Translations under genes and position numbers: made by a program | Notes under the pieces: model-generated | Databases searched by the model: none | What the model was told of the DNA's origin: nothing | The model's input: only the letters and a program-made list of their open reading frames with translations | DNA from: a virus | Strand: one strand, 5' to 3' | Virus record (IMG/VR): IMGVR_UViG_3300044627_001013 | Coordinates: 1 to 49,919 of that record | Length of the DNA stretch: 49,919 nucleotides | Shown here: positions 1 through 10,100 of the stretch, in pieces | How the letters are laid out: each line of letters begins with the position of its first letter | How positions within the stretch are numbered: the stretch's first letter is position 1

Positions 1-3000
1 GGCGAAGCAAACAAGTATGGCGGTGCAACACGATTACCTGTAACGAACGTTAACAGTAGCAATAAAGAGATCACTAACACTGGTAAATATTTAACAGAAG
101 CGAAACCAGTACACCGATATGTCGCTGCTACAATGTGGCAACAAGGCATTTTGCGCGATCCTATAAGAGGGCCTATAAGTTCAAGTTCACAGCGTGAAAA
201 TGCAAGTAGAGTGGGTTTTGGTATTAGCACTCCCGGAAGACCTATATATGAAGGCGGATTTAACGATACCAATATAGTTGATAATTTGACCCCAGATAAA
301 GCCGATAGTTTAAAAATTATAGGTAGAAGAGCAGGTCATAGCATAGTGATGGATGATGGCGATGTTATCGGAAGAGATCAATTAATAAGATTACGCACAG
401 CAGACGGTCACCAAATCACTATGAGTGATGATGGTCAAACCATTTTTATTATTCATAAAAACGGACAAAGTTATGTTGAGCTAGGTAAAGAAGGCACAGT
501 TGACATATACTCTACAAATAGTATTAATCTACGAACACAAGGTGATTTAAACCTACACGCAGATAACAACTTAAACATACATGCAGGAAAAAACTTAAAT
601 ATTTTTGCCGGCGAGGCAATGCATGTACAAAGCACTAAAGAATTTAAGTTAAGGGCAGGAGCAGATTTAAGTATTTTCACAACATCTATTTTTACTGCTA
701 AAGCATCTGGTGCTATGAGTTTAGAAAGTACAGGTGATATTAGTATGGCATCATCTGCAAAAGCCTTTGTGAATGGAAGTAGAGTCAACTTAAATTCAGG
801 CAAAACAGGTACGACTCCTAAAGAAGTGCCTGCGATAGATCAAGTATTGCATACTGATACGTTGTTTGATAGTGCAAAGGGTTATGTAGCAGCGCCTGCA
901 AAATTAAAGAGCGTAACTAGTAGAGCGCCGGCACATGCTCCATGGACAAACGCAGGTCAGGGTGTTGATATTAAGAGTAACTTAAATGCTGGTTCAAATT
1001 TACCAAGCAAACCAAATACTGCTACAAGTTCAATTAATACAGCAGCAAGAAACGGCGGAGTCACTAATCCAGTATCAAATGCTACGATTGCAAAAACTCC
1101 CGTCAAACAAAACATCAGTAATGCTATTGATAAAAATGCGACTCAGGCGTTGTCCGCTCAAGTTGCTACAAATGCTGCTGCAGGTCCTGCAGCCGACGCA
1201 GTGAAAAAAGGTGCGACCCTTGTTCAAAATGCTACAGGCAATAGCACTGTTGCTATTGGACAATTTGCTCAAACACCAAAACAATTAGAACAAGCAGGTA
1301 TATTAAAACCTGGTTCATCAAGCCTAGTTGATAGCCTTGTAGCATCAGGATCTAATATTGCCAATGCTATACCTAGTACTCTGTTTACAGGTAAACCAGG
1401 CGCAGAAAATCTGCCTGCGTTCATCAATAATATAGGAGCACAGCAAGAATCGTTAGCAAAGAATTTACAGATTGCACAGACAAAATTACAAAATGCTGGT
1501 GCGATAACTGGTAATGAATCAAGTACTGAAATAGGTGGTGTGATATTATCTGCTGCAAATAACGGTGTAGACAACGTATTAGGATCAATGCAAACATCTA
1601 AATTGTCAGATTTCTTACCTGGTAGTGGTCCTAACATTCAGTCCTTTACTAACAAACTAGATCAAACATTAAAAGATGTCTCACAAGGAAATTTTGCTAG
1701 CAAACTAGGTGAATCTGCAGGCGGAGCATTGGATGGTTTACAATCATCATTGAGTGCAATGTTTAAATCTTCTTTAGGAAATGCTAAACCAACATCACAA
1801 GGAACAGCAGCAGATGCATTCAGTGCTATAGTAAGTTCTATACCGTCATTAGTACCAAACAAACCTCAAAATCTAACAGCAGAAGCAACTAAGTCAGCAG
1901 AAAAAACGACTGCTGCATCAGTTGGTAATGAATCTCAAAATCTTGCACAGGGTTTATTTGGAGCAGCAACAAACATAGCAACAGACAAATTATCAAGTTC
2001 AGTAGCCAAAAAATTATCAGGGAACTCATCCGATCCATTAGTTTCTGCTGTTGTGTTACCATTAACAAACAGTTTAGCGTCCTCACTGATCGAGGCTGCT
2101 AAGCCTAAAGCAAATGTTAATGTTGACACTAAAAATTCAGTTGCAACTTTAGCATTGGGTGTAACAGATCCTCAAACTGCTGCAAAAAATACAGCAGATA
2201 GCGTATCTGGAATTAAACAGGCAGCACAAACTGTGGCATCCGGATTAATCTCAACAACTGCTGCTACATTGGCATCAGGTGTAAATAATTTGCCCGGCGG
2301 CCAAGACGCTGTGTCAACTGTCAATAATTTAGCAAGTTTAACTCAAAACATTCCTAATACAAATGATTTGAAGGTTGCTATACAAAATGGGGCGACAGAT
2401 GCCATCAATAACGCACAAAATACTTTAGGTAACAATCCTACACTACAATTAATAAATGCTACAGCAAGCGATGTTCAAGCGTTAGCAAGCAAAGATGGAA
2501 TAGAACAATTGATTAGTGCCGGATTACCTGCTGGTAAAGTTGCTGAAGTTAAGAACGCACTATCAGCAATCACATCACAAGGCAGCGGAGTAAAGATGCC
2601 TTCTGTTGGTGTGAATACAAATGATAGAAGTTCATTAGAAGCAGGTGTTAAAGATGCTCTTGAAGATCCGGGACTACCGGCGCCTACATATGGAGAAGTT
2701 GATAGAGAAACATTAGACGATAAACGTAAACAGAAGAAAAAAGAATCTGATGCATTATATCAAACTTATCTTAAAAAAGATGAAGCATCACAAATAGCCT
2801 TCAATGATTTTCAAGATGCGCAGAAAGCATATGATACTGCACAAAAAAATCTAGTACAAGGTAGTCCAGAACTTGCCAATTTACGTCAAGCAAGAGATGA
2901 AAAATATTCAATATATGAGAAAGCATCCTTAGAAACAGATAAGGCTCTTATAGATTATGAAAATGCTTTAACCACCAATAAAACAAATAAAAATACACAA

Positions 3001-3147
3001 CCATCTAATGTTATCGTCACTACCGGTTCTCCTGATAATAATCTTGTCGTTTACAGGTCAGTAAATGAAAAAGGTGACGAAGAAATAGGCTGGATTGAAA
3101 ATAAATCACAGACTACAACGACAACTACGAGCAAAAGAGGTTCATAA
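1..3147 (+). CDS. Baseplate hub/spike protein, gp5/VgrG-like (5' truncated)
   Basis: The frame is open to the first base of the window, so the gene begins upstream; the first internal ATG (133) is not the true start. About 1048 residues are visible. Nt 328-460 looks like the end of an OB-fold/spike entry (RLRTADGHQITMSDDG). Nt 460-800 is a run of short alternating beta repeats (NLNIHAGKNLNIFAG), typical of the gp5/VgrG beta-helix needle. A long Ala/Asn/Ser/Thr-rich region follows (nt 810-2690), then a charged, probably coiled-coil segment (nt 2690-3000) and a Thr-rich tail. The protein should sit at the centre of the baseplate and pierce the host envelope. No lysozyme domain is visible, but it could lie upstream. 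The long C-terminal extension is much larger than in T4 gp5. The gene is followed 8 nt later by gp25, which supports a baseplate role. Confidence 0.75.
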   Translation, partial: GEANKYGGATRLPVTNVNSSNKEITNTGKYLTEAKPVHRYVAATMWQQGILRDPIRGPISSSSQRENASRVGFGISTPGRPIYEGGFNDTNIVDNLTPDKADSLKIIGRRAGHSIVMDDGDVIGRDQLIRLRTADGHQITMSDDGQTIFIIHKNGQSYVELGKEGTVDIYSTNSINLRTQGDLNLHADNNLNIHAGKNLNIFAGEAMHVQSTKEFKLRAGADLSIFTTSIFTAKASGAMSLESTGDISMASSAKAFVNGSRVNLNSGKTGTTPKEVPAIDQVLHTDTLFDSAKGYVAAPAKLKSVTSRAPAHAPWTNAGQGVDIKSNLNAGSNLPSKPNTATSSINTAARNGGVTNPVSNATIAKTPVKQNISNAIDKNATQALSAQVATNAAAGPAADAVKKGATLVQNATGNSTVAIGQFAQTPKQLEQAGILKPGSSSLVDSLVASGSNIANAIPSTLFTGKPGAENLPAFINNIGAQQESLAKNLQIAQTKLQNAGAITGNESSTEIGGVILSAANNGVDNVLGSMQTSKLSDFLPGSGPNIQSFTNKLDQTLKDVSQGNFASKLGESAGGALDGLQSSLSAMFKSSLGNAKPTSQGTAADAFSAIVSSIPSLVPNKPQNLTAEATKSAEKTTAASVGNESQNLAQGLFGAATNIATDKLSSSVAKKLSGNSSDPLVSAVVLPLTNSLASSLIEAAKPKANVNVDTKNSVATLALGVTDPQTAAKNTADSVSGIKQAAQTVASGLISTTAATLASGVNNLPGGQDAVSTVNNLASLTQNIPNTNDLKVAIQNGATDAINNAQNTLGNNPTLQLINATASDVQALASKDGIEQLISAGLPAGKVAEVKNALSAITSQGSGVKMPSVGVNTNDRSSLEAGVKDALEDPGLPAPTYGEVDRETLDDKRKQKKKESDALYQTYLKKDEASQIAFNDFQDAQKAYDTAQKNLVQGSPELANLRQARDEKYSIYEKASLETDKALIDYENALTTNKTNKNTQPSNVIVTTGSPDNNLVVYRSVNEKGDEEIGWIENKSQTTTTTTSKRGS

Positions 3148-3155
3148 ATAGTTTT

Positions 3156-3605
3156 ATGCCAGAATACATAGGTTTTACAACTTTAAACGCAAATAAACCC
3201 CAAACTGTAAATGCTCCTATAGGATACCAAGGGGGTGTTGGCACTGTTAACGAAACTATTATACCCGGGAAAAAGTTTAGATTAACTGATGCACCCCTTG
3301 TTATACAGGATTTTGTTAATGCCTTGAACATTAGAAGGGGAACGAAAGTAGGACAACCGCAGTATGGGACAGATTTATGGAATTTTATTTTTCAACCCAA
3401 CGTTCCTGAAGTACAACAAGCCCTACAAGAAGAAATCATAAGAATAGCGGGGGCTGACCCTCGCATACAACTCAATTTTGTAAACGTATATCCTAAAGAT
3501 AATGGAATATTACTTGAAGTTGAAATGGCTATCGTTCCTTTTAACCAAGCACGATTATTAAGTATCTTCTTTGATTCTAGCACGAATACAGCGTCATTGG
3601 CTTAA
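3156..3605 (+). CDS. 25: Baseplate wedge protein gp25-like
   Basis: 149 aa, close to T4 gp25 (about 132 aa). The central segment RRGTKVGQPQYGTDLWNFIF, followed by a QALQEEI helix and an IVPFNQ strand, matches the GPW/gp25 family. The family forms part of the wedge around the hub and links wedges to the sheath. The next gene is gp6, so the order is as in T4-like baseplate clusters. The ATG at 3156 has no close Shine-Dalgarno; an AGAGG at 3135-3139 is unusually far away, so translation may depend on coupling with the upstream gene, whose stop is 8 nt before. Confidence 0.88.
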   Translation: MPEYIGFTTLNANKPQTVNAPIGYQGGVGTVNETIIPGKKFRLTDAPLVIQDFVNALNIRRGTKVGQPQYGTDLWNFIFQPNVPEVQQALQEEIIRIAGADPRIQLNFVNVYPKDNGILLEVEMAIVPFNQARLLSIFFDSSTNTASLA

Positions 3606-3625
3606 AAAAGCAGTTTTTATTATTA

Positions 3626-3633
3626 GATAAATA
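3626..3633 (+). promoter_or_regulatory. Putative T4-type late promoter box (GATAAATA)
   Basis: GATAAATA differs at one position from the T4 late consensus TATAAATA, which the gp55-type sigma recognises without a -35 element. It lies in the 45-nt gap before gp6, 17 nt upstream of its ATG. The same octamer precedes two other structural genes here. Its function is inferred. Confidence 0.5.
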
Positions 3634-3650
3634 ATAAAACGAGATTTATT

Positions 3651-6600
3651 ATGGCTACAAGTTCTAGACAAAGTGCTTTGTTTGGTATAAATGACTGGAA
3701 GGCGATATATCAGACCTTTCGTGAGGCTGATTTCCAGAGTTATGATTATGAAACGTTACGCAAGAGTTTCATAGATTATTTGCGCGTATACTACCCTGAA
3801 ACATATAACGACTACATTGAATCAAGCGAATTTATCGCATTATTAGACGTTATGGCGTTCATGGGTCAAGGTCTAGCATTTAGAAATGACTTGAATGCCC
3901 GTGAAAACTTTATTGATACTGCTGAACGCCGTGATAGCGTTGTTAAGTTAGCAAACTTAGTAAGTTATACTCCGAAAAGAAATTTAGAAGCGCAGGGATT
4001 ACTCAAAGTTACTAGCATTCAAACTACTCAAAATCTAGTAGATTTTAATGGAGTTAATCTAAGCAATCTCACAGTATTATGGAATGACCCCGCAAATCCA
4101 AATTGGTTTGAGCAATTTAATACGATAATTAATGCTGCTTTAGTAGATAGCCAACGCATAGGTAGACCAGGAAATATAGCAGAAATTTTAGGCGTCACAA
4201 CAGCAGAATATGCATTGCAGATCCCTGCAGAAAGTTTACCAATAGTACCATTTACTTCAACAGTTGATGGTATAACTATGGGATTTGAATTAGTAAGTGT
4301 AACAAGCGTAGACGAAGATTATCTGTATGAAATTCCACCTGCACCTACAGGTCGTTTTAATATGGTTTATCAAAACGATAGATTAGGTTTTGCAAGCCCA
4401 AACACTGGTTATTTTTTCTATTTTAAACAAGGCTCATTGACTAATTTTGATTTTGTATTAGAACAGCAAATCGCAAACCAAGCAGTTAATATTGATATTC
4501 AAGGTATTAATAATGAAGATACTTGGTTGTATCAATTAAATTTAAACAATAATACAAGAACATTATGGAGAAAGGTAGATAACGTTTATGCTAATGCTTA
4601 TCTACAGACCGAAACAAGCAAAAAAAGTATTTTCAGTGTAAGTTCAAGATTTAACGATCAAGTTACTTATAATTTCGGTGATGGTGTATTCTCAAATATC
4701 CCAGTAGGAACTTTTAGAGCATATGTACGTTCAAGCAACGGATTAACATATACTATTGACCCAAGCGAAATGCAAGGTATTAATGTTGCTTTCAACTACA
4801 TCACACGCCAGGGTAAGGTAGAAACCTTAGCGATAGGTTTACAATTAACACAACCTGTCAGTAATGCGCAGGCAAGAGAATCATTACCTTCTATCAAGCA
4901 ACGCGCACCAACACGCTATTATACCCAGAACCGTATGGTCAATGGAGAAGATTATAACAATTTTCCTTATACATTATACAGTTCAATCATCAAATCAAAA
5001 GCGATCAATCGTAGTAGCGTCGGGGTTAGTAAAAATCTAGACTTGTTAGACCCGACTGGCAAATATTCTAGCACAAATACATTTGCAGACGACGGCTCAA
5101 TATGGGAAAACAATGAAGATACTGTATTGACACTTGCGATTAATAACACGCCTAGCGACATTATCGCATTTATCACTGATACATTGGCAAGCGTACTTGC
5201 ACTCAACAGATCAAATCAATATTATATTAATCAATCAAGCGACAGCATAACAGCCTGGTATAAGCGATTTGATTTACCAACAAACGCAGCAGATCCAGAG
5301 ACAGGGTCTCAAGTTATGTATTGGGCTAGCAGCACAGTTGATGCGAATAGCCAAACAGGATATTTTTATAACTTAGATCAAGGTTCTGAAGTACCTGCAT
5401 TCGTTGGAATATTCTCAACTACAAATGCGAAGTATGTAACTAAAGGAGCATTGATTAAATTTAGGGCTCCTGATAATTATTATTTTGATAATAATAATAG
5501 ATTAGTAGAAGGAATATCTGGACCTAATAAACCAAACACATTATGGACAACTGTGCTTAATGTGATAGGCGATGGAACAAATACAGGTCAAGGACAGTTT
5601 TCTAACGGAACAGGTCCTGTAACATTAAATGGTTATGTACCTGCTGAATGTATACTTGAACAAATAATACCTGCATTTGATAACTCACTACCTGTAGAAG
5701 TGGTACAAGATGCTATTATTAAAATGGAATTACAACAAAGTTTTTCACTTGTGTTTAACAATTCTTTATTAATAAATCAAAATAGATGGATAGTAAGACC
5801 TGTAAATGATTCTAATTGGTTCGTTAAGTTTGTATCAGATCCTGCTATTAACAGATACACTATCACAGTCAAATCACTAAAATATTATTTTGGTAGTGTG
5901 AGTGAAACTAGATTTACTTTTGCTACTAATGAAATTGTATATGATCCATTTAGCGGAAAGATTTTACAAGATTTTGTTAATGTCTTAGGAATAAACACAC
6001 AACCAGAATCTTTAGATGCATTAGGCAGAGATTATAAAGTTAATATAGTTGGACAAACAGTTGAAACAGATGGCTATGTAAATGATTTTCAAGTTGAAAT
6101 AAGTGCCACTGATATTAATAACAAACAACTTATATTAAATCCTGATTTCTTCACTACAATAACAGGCGTGACTTCTGATGGCAATAATGCAGGATTTTAT
6201 GTGTTTTTTGAAACGGTTCAAGACCCTATCAATTTAACAAGACTTCAATTAGTACCTGTAAACACAATTAATTTCCAGTATAGCACAAAGAATGAGATAG
6301 AAGATGTAAAATACGAATATCCAGTAGGTCAACTCTTTTTCGCCAATCAAGAGCCACTAGAGTCTAATCCTGCAATAAAAGGAGTATTTTATAAAACAGT
6401 TCAAGATACTTCAGTGACAACTATAAGTTATCAATTAGTGATACAAGATCAATTTTCATTTAAGTATGGAAGACAAGGATTAAGTTATCAATATCGTCAT
6501 AATAGTAATAATACAACACGTATTGATCCTGCTACTACAAATATAATTGATTTATATGTAGTTACACAATCATATTATACAGCCTATCAAAATTACATTC

Positions 6601-7094
6601 AAGATTCTACAAATACAGTACCTAAACCATCAACACCTACAATCGCTGAATTGAGTGCAAGTTATGGCAAAGTTCAAGATTACAAAATGTTGAGTGATTC
6701 TGTAGTATTAAATAGTGTAGTGTTCAAGCCTTTGTTTGGTCCTAAAGCAGATCCTGCATTAAGAGGCACAATCAAAGTCATTAAAACAAATACAACTACA
6801 GCAAGTGATAGTGAAATACGTAGCGCAGTGTTAACAGCAATGAATACATATTTTGATATAAACAATTGGAATTTCGGTGACACTTTCTTCTTTTCAGAAT
6901 TAAGTGCATACTTACATAATCAATTAGGTGATTTGATTAGTTCTGCTGTATTGGTACCAAATAATCCAAATGAACCGTTTGGTACTTTGTACGAGATAAA
7001 GAGCGCGCCTTACGAAATTTTTGTAAATGGTGCGGTTGCTGAAAATATTCTAGTGATCGCTGCATTAACACCAAATGAATTACAAATAGCATAA
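3651..7094 (+). CDS. 6: Baseplate wedge protein gp6-like
   Basis: 1147 aa, larger than T4 gp6 (about 660 aa). The N-terminus (residues 1-130; ALLDVMAFMGQGLAFRNDLN and RRDSVVKLANLVSYTPKR) is the characteristic opening of gp6 in T4-like phages. A Baseplate_J-like region lies near residues 400-440 (APTRYYTQNRMVNGEDYNNF). The last 100 residues (NWNFGDTFFFSELSAYLHNQ) match the usual C-terminal dimerisation region. In T4, gp6 forms the wedge dimers that build the inner baseplate ring. The extra length lies in the middle (about residues 550-1000) and is rich in Asn, Thr and beta structure. It follows gp25 and precedes the giant protein by 7 nt. Confidence 0.88.
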   Translation: MATSSRQSALFGINDWKAIYQTFREADFQSYDYETLRKSFIDYLRVYYPETYNDYIESSEFIALLDVMAFMGQGLAFRNDLNARENFIDTAERRDSVVKLANLVSYTPKRNLEAQGLLKVTSIQTTQNLVDFNGVNLSNLTVLWNDPANPNWFEQFNTIINAALVDSQRIGRPGNIAEILGVTTAEYALQIPAESLPIVPFTSTVDGITMGFELVSVTSVDEDYLYEIPPAPTGRFNMVYQNDRLGFASPNTGYFFYFKQGSLTNFDFVLEQQIANQAVNIDIQGINNEDTWLYQLNLNNNTRTLWRKVDNVYANAYLQTETSKKSIFSVSSRFNDQVTYNFGDGVFSNIPVGTFRAYVRSSNGLTYTIDPSEMQGINVAFNYITRQGKVETLAIGLQLTQPVSNAQARESLPSIKQRAPTRYYTQNRMVNGEDYNNFPYTLYSSIIKSKAINRSSVGVSKNLDLLDPTGKYSSTNTFADDGSIWENNEDTVLTLAINNTPSDIIAFITDTLASVLALNRSNQYYINQSSDSITAWYKRFDLPTNAADPETGSQVMYWASSTVDANSQTGYFYNLDQGSEVPAFVGIFSTTNAKYVTKGALIKFRAPDNYYFDNNNRLVEGISGPNKPNTLWTTVLNVIGDGTNTGQGQFSNGTGPVTLNGYVPAECILEQIIPAFDNSLPVEVVQDAIIKMELQQSFSLVFNNSLLINQNRWIVRPVNDSNWFVKFVSDPAINRYTITVKSLKYYFGSVSETRFTFATNEIVYDPFSGKILQDFVNVLGINTQPESLDALGRDYKVNIVGQTVETDGYVNDFQVEISATDINNKQLILNPDFFTTITGVTSDGNNAGFYVFFETVQDPINLTRLQLVPVNTINFQYSTKNEIEDVKYEYPVGQLFFANQEPLESNPAIKGVFYKTVQDTSVTTISYQLVIQDQFSFKYGRQGLSYQYRHNSNNTTRIDPATTNIIDLYVVTQSYYTAYQNYIQDSTNTVPKPSTPTIAELSASYGKVQDYKMLSDSVVLNSVVFKPLFGPKADPALRGTIKVIKTNTTTASDSEIRSAVLTAMNTYFDINNWNFGDTFFFSELSAYLHNQLGDLISSAVLVPNNPNEPFGTLYEIKSAPYEIFVNGAVAENILVIAALTPNELQIA

Positions 7095-7101
7095 TAATAA
7101 A

Positions 7102-10100
7102 ATGACACGCATTAGAACTTTAGATTTTCTACCAGAAATTTTTCAAACGCCAACAAATGAGCAATTTTTGTCGGCTACCCTTGATCAATTGGTAAATCCA
7201 CCTGTAACACGTAAGATACAAGGTTTCGTTGGTAGCACTATAGGTTATGGTGTAAATGCTAATGATTTTTATGTAACTGAACCTACTAAAGTTAGAAAAG
7301 ATTATCAATTAGAGCCGGGTGTAGTATTCTTAAAGAATAATCAGGGCAAAGCAAATGATTTTTTAAGTTATCCAGGAATACTAGATGCATTAAAACTTCA
7401 GTATGGATTAACAAATAATAATAATGATTTATTTGAAAGTCAATTTTATAGTTGGGATAGTTTTACAGACCTAGATAAAATTATAAACTTCAATCAATAC
7501 TATTGGTTACCACAAGGACCTCCTGCTGTAGTAGTTACAAACGAAGTTGTGTACCTTGAAAATCAATATGATGTGGTTAGCGCAGAAAATTCATATCAAA
7601 TTAAGCCATTGGGAGCAACTGGATATTCTGATAATCCTACGCTTACTTTGATACGCGGTGGCACTTATACTTTTAATGTAAATCAAGACTCTCAATTTTG
7701 GATTCAAGGCGCTCCCGGAATAAACGGCACTAGTTTAACACAACCTAACTTTAGTGTAAGACTAACAGAATTAGGTGGAGTGATCAATAACGGCGCAGAA
7801 TCAGGAACAATAACCTTTAATGTTCCTGCAAAAGATGCAATGGACCAATACAATTATGAAGCAGGAGTAGGTGTACCTGCATTCGTAGTATCAACAAAAA
7901 GTATAGAACAAATTCAAAATTTACCATTGAGCCAAGTAGGAAATATTGACGGCGTTACTGCATTAAACGGCATCAATATTCTATTTTATAATGCTGATAC
8001 TGAAACTATCACGGGAACTTTCCCATCAGATAATTTCTATAAAATCACATATGATTATAGTTCAAGTCCTGTAGACCCAATCGTTACTCTAGCACCTGAT
8101 GCTGTAATCTACAACGAAGAAAAAATAACTCCTTCATATGGTTCTACTTATATAGGCATTGGTTTTGTCAAAACAACTTCAATTGCACCTATTCCGTTTA
8201 TTTCAGCACCATTGGATACACTGTATTATCAAGATAGTGTGAATCCGAACAAAGTAGGTATTATAAAATTAATTGAAAATAATGATTTAAACACTCTTGA
8301 CGTAGAGACTCAGATATTAGGTAAAAAATCATTTACTTCATCAAATGGAATTAAGTTTACAAATGGATTAAAAGTATCTTTTAGCGGAGATATTATTCCT
8401 ACAAGTTATCAACAAGGCGAATATTATGTAGAAGGAGTAGGTACATCTATTGAATTAATTCCTACAACGGCATTATTAATTCCAGAATCTTTTACTACAG
8501 ATACATCAATTGCGTATGACATGACCAATTATGATATTGAAAACTATGACGAGGCTTTAAACTTACCTTTAACTCCCGACTATATTACTATTGCTAGAAA
8601 TAGTATCAATAAGAATGCTTGGTCACGCAGTAATAGATGGTTCCATAGTCAAGTAATTAGCGACACAGCAGTTTATAATGGTAATCCAAATATATTAAAC
8701 CTTGCTAGCAGTTTTAACAAAGCAAAAAGACCTATACTTGAATTTTATCCTAACTTAAGATTGTTTAACTCTGGCACAGTAGGCAAAGAATCAGTTGACT
8801 TTATTGACACTAGAACCACAGACGCACTTTCAACTGTAGCAGGGCAAGCAGGTTACTATCCTGATGTCAGCACATACACGGCTTATACAGGATCTATTGC
8901 AACAAATCCTACTGTAAATTGCGGAGATTTTATAGTAGGTGAACAATATAAAATTGCAAATCTAGGTACCACAGACGTAACGATTTGGGAGCAATTAGGT
9001 GCGACACTGGGTGTAGACGGACAATTTGTTGTCGGTCAAGAGTACATAATCTGGAATCTAGGTAGCACATCACAAGCAGCATGGAACAAAATTGCTGGAA
9101 CGACCGGTGTCACATACGCAAAAAATTCAACATTTAAATGTGCATATCCAGGTGAGATAATTGGATCTGGTGGAGGTCAGGCATTTAACGTTTTGTTTAC
9201 TGCATTGATTTCGGGATTACTAAATTCTTCTGATTTAGTCTCAGGATTACAATATACAATTGTATCTGTAGGCAGCACACTATGGAATAACATTGGTTAT
9301 GTAGGCACTCCTACAGTAGGTGGAACTTTTACTGCTACCGCTCCAGCCGTAGGTACGGGTACAGCGATACAGGGTAACGGCACTGCGCTAGCACAAACTA
9401 ATACTACGATTACTATCCCCACTTCTGATATCACAGGTACACTAAGTGCAGGCATGTACATCAATGATCTAATATTAGGAGAACAAAGTAAACTGCCTGT
9501 TGGTACACGTATTTTTGATATTATTAGTGGTACTACAACTACAACAATGACTGTAAATTGGCCAACTCCTACTATAGTATTGCCTACCTCAGGAGACGCA
9601 AGTTTTGTAGCAAGTATTAAAAATAATGCTGACTTAGCATTGTTTTCAGGTGCAAGAGTTGTATTCTCTGCCGATACTAATCCAGAAGTTTCAAATAAAA
9701 TTTTTGTAGCCAATTTTTCAACTACGATATCTGGTTCATATCCAGTATTAACTTTTACTGAGGCATTAGATGGAGAAATTTTAACTAATGATCAGTTTGC
9801 TGTTTTACGTGGACAAAACAATGAAGGTGTAAGTTGGTATTATGATGAAGATGAGTTAGGTGTATTGTTCCATGTGGCTCAACAGAAAATCAAAGTAAAT
9901 CAACCTCCAAAATTTGATGTGTTTGATAAAAACGGTATAAGTTTTGGTGACACAAGCATCTATAAGTCAACCACATTCCAAGGTTGCGAATTGTTTAACT
10001 ATAAAGTAAATTTAGGTGGTGTTAACGATACTATTTTGGGTTTCCCTATCACGTTTAGTAGTATTAGAAATACAGGAGATATTTCTTTTGAAGTATCATT

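Noticed and set aside
3144-3150. ATAAATA just before gp25
   Set aside because: It ends only 5 nt before the ATG, leaving no room for a transcription start and ribosome site; treated as chance AT-richness.
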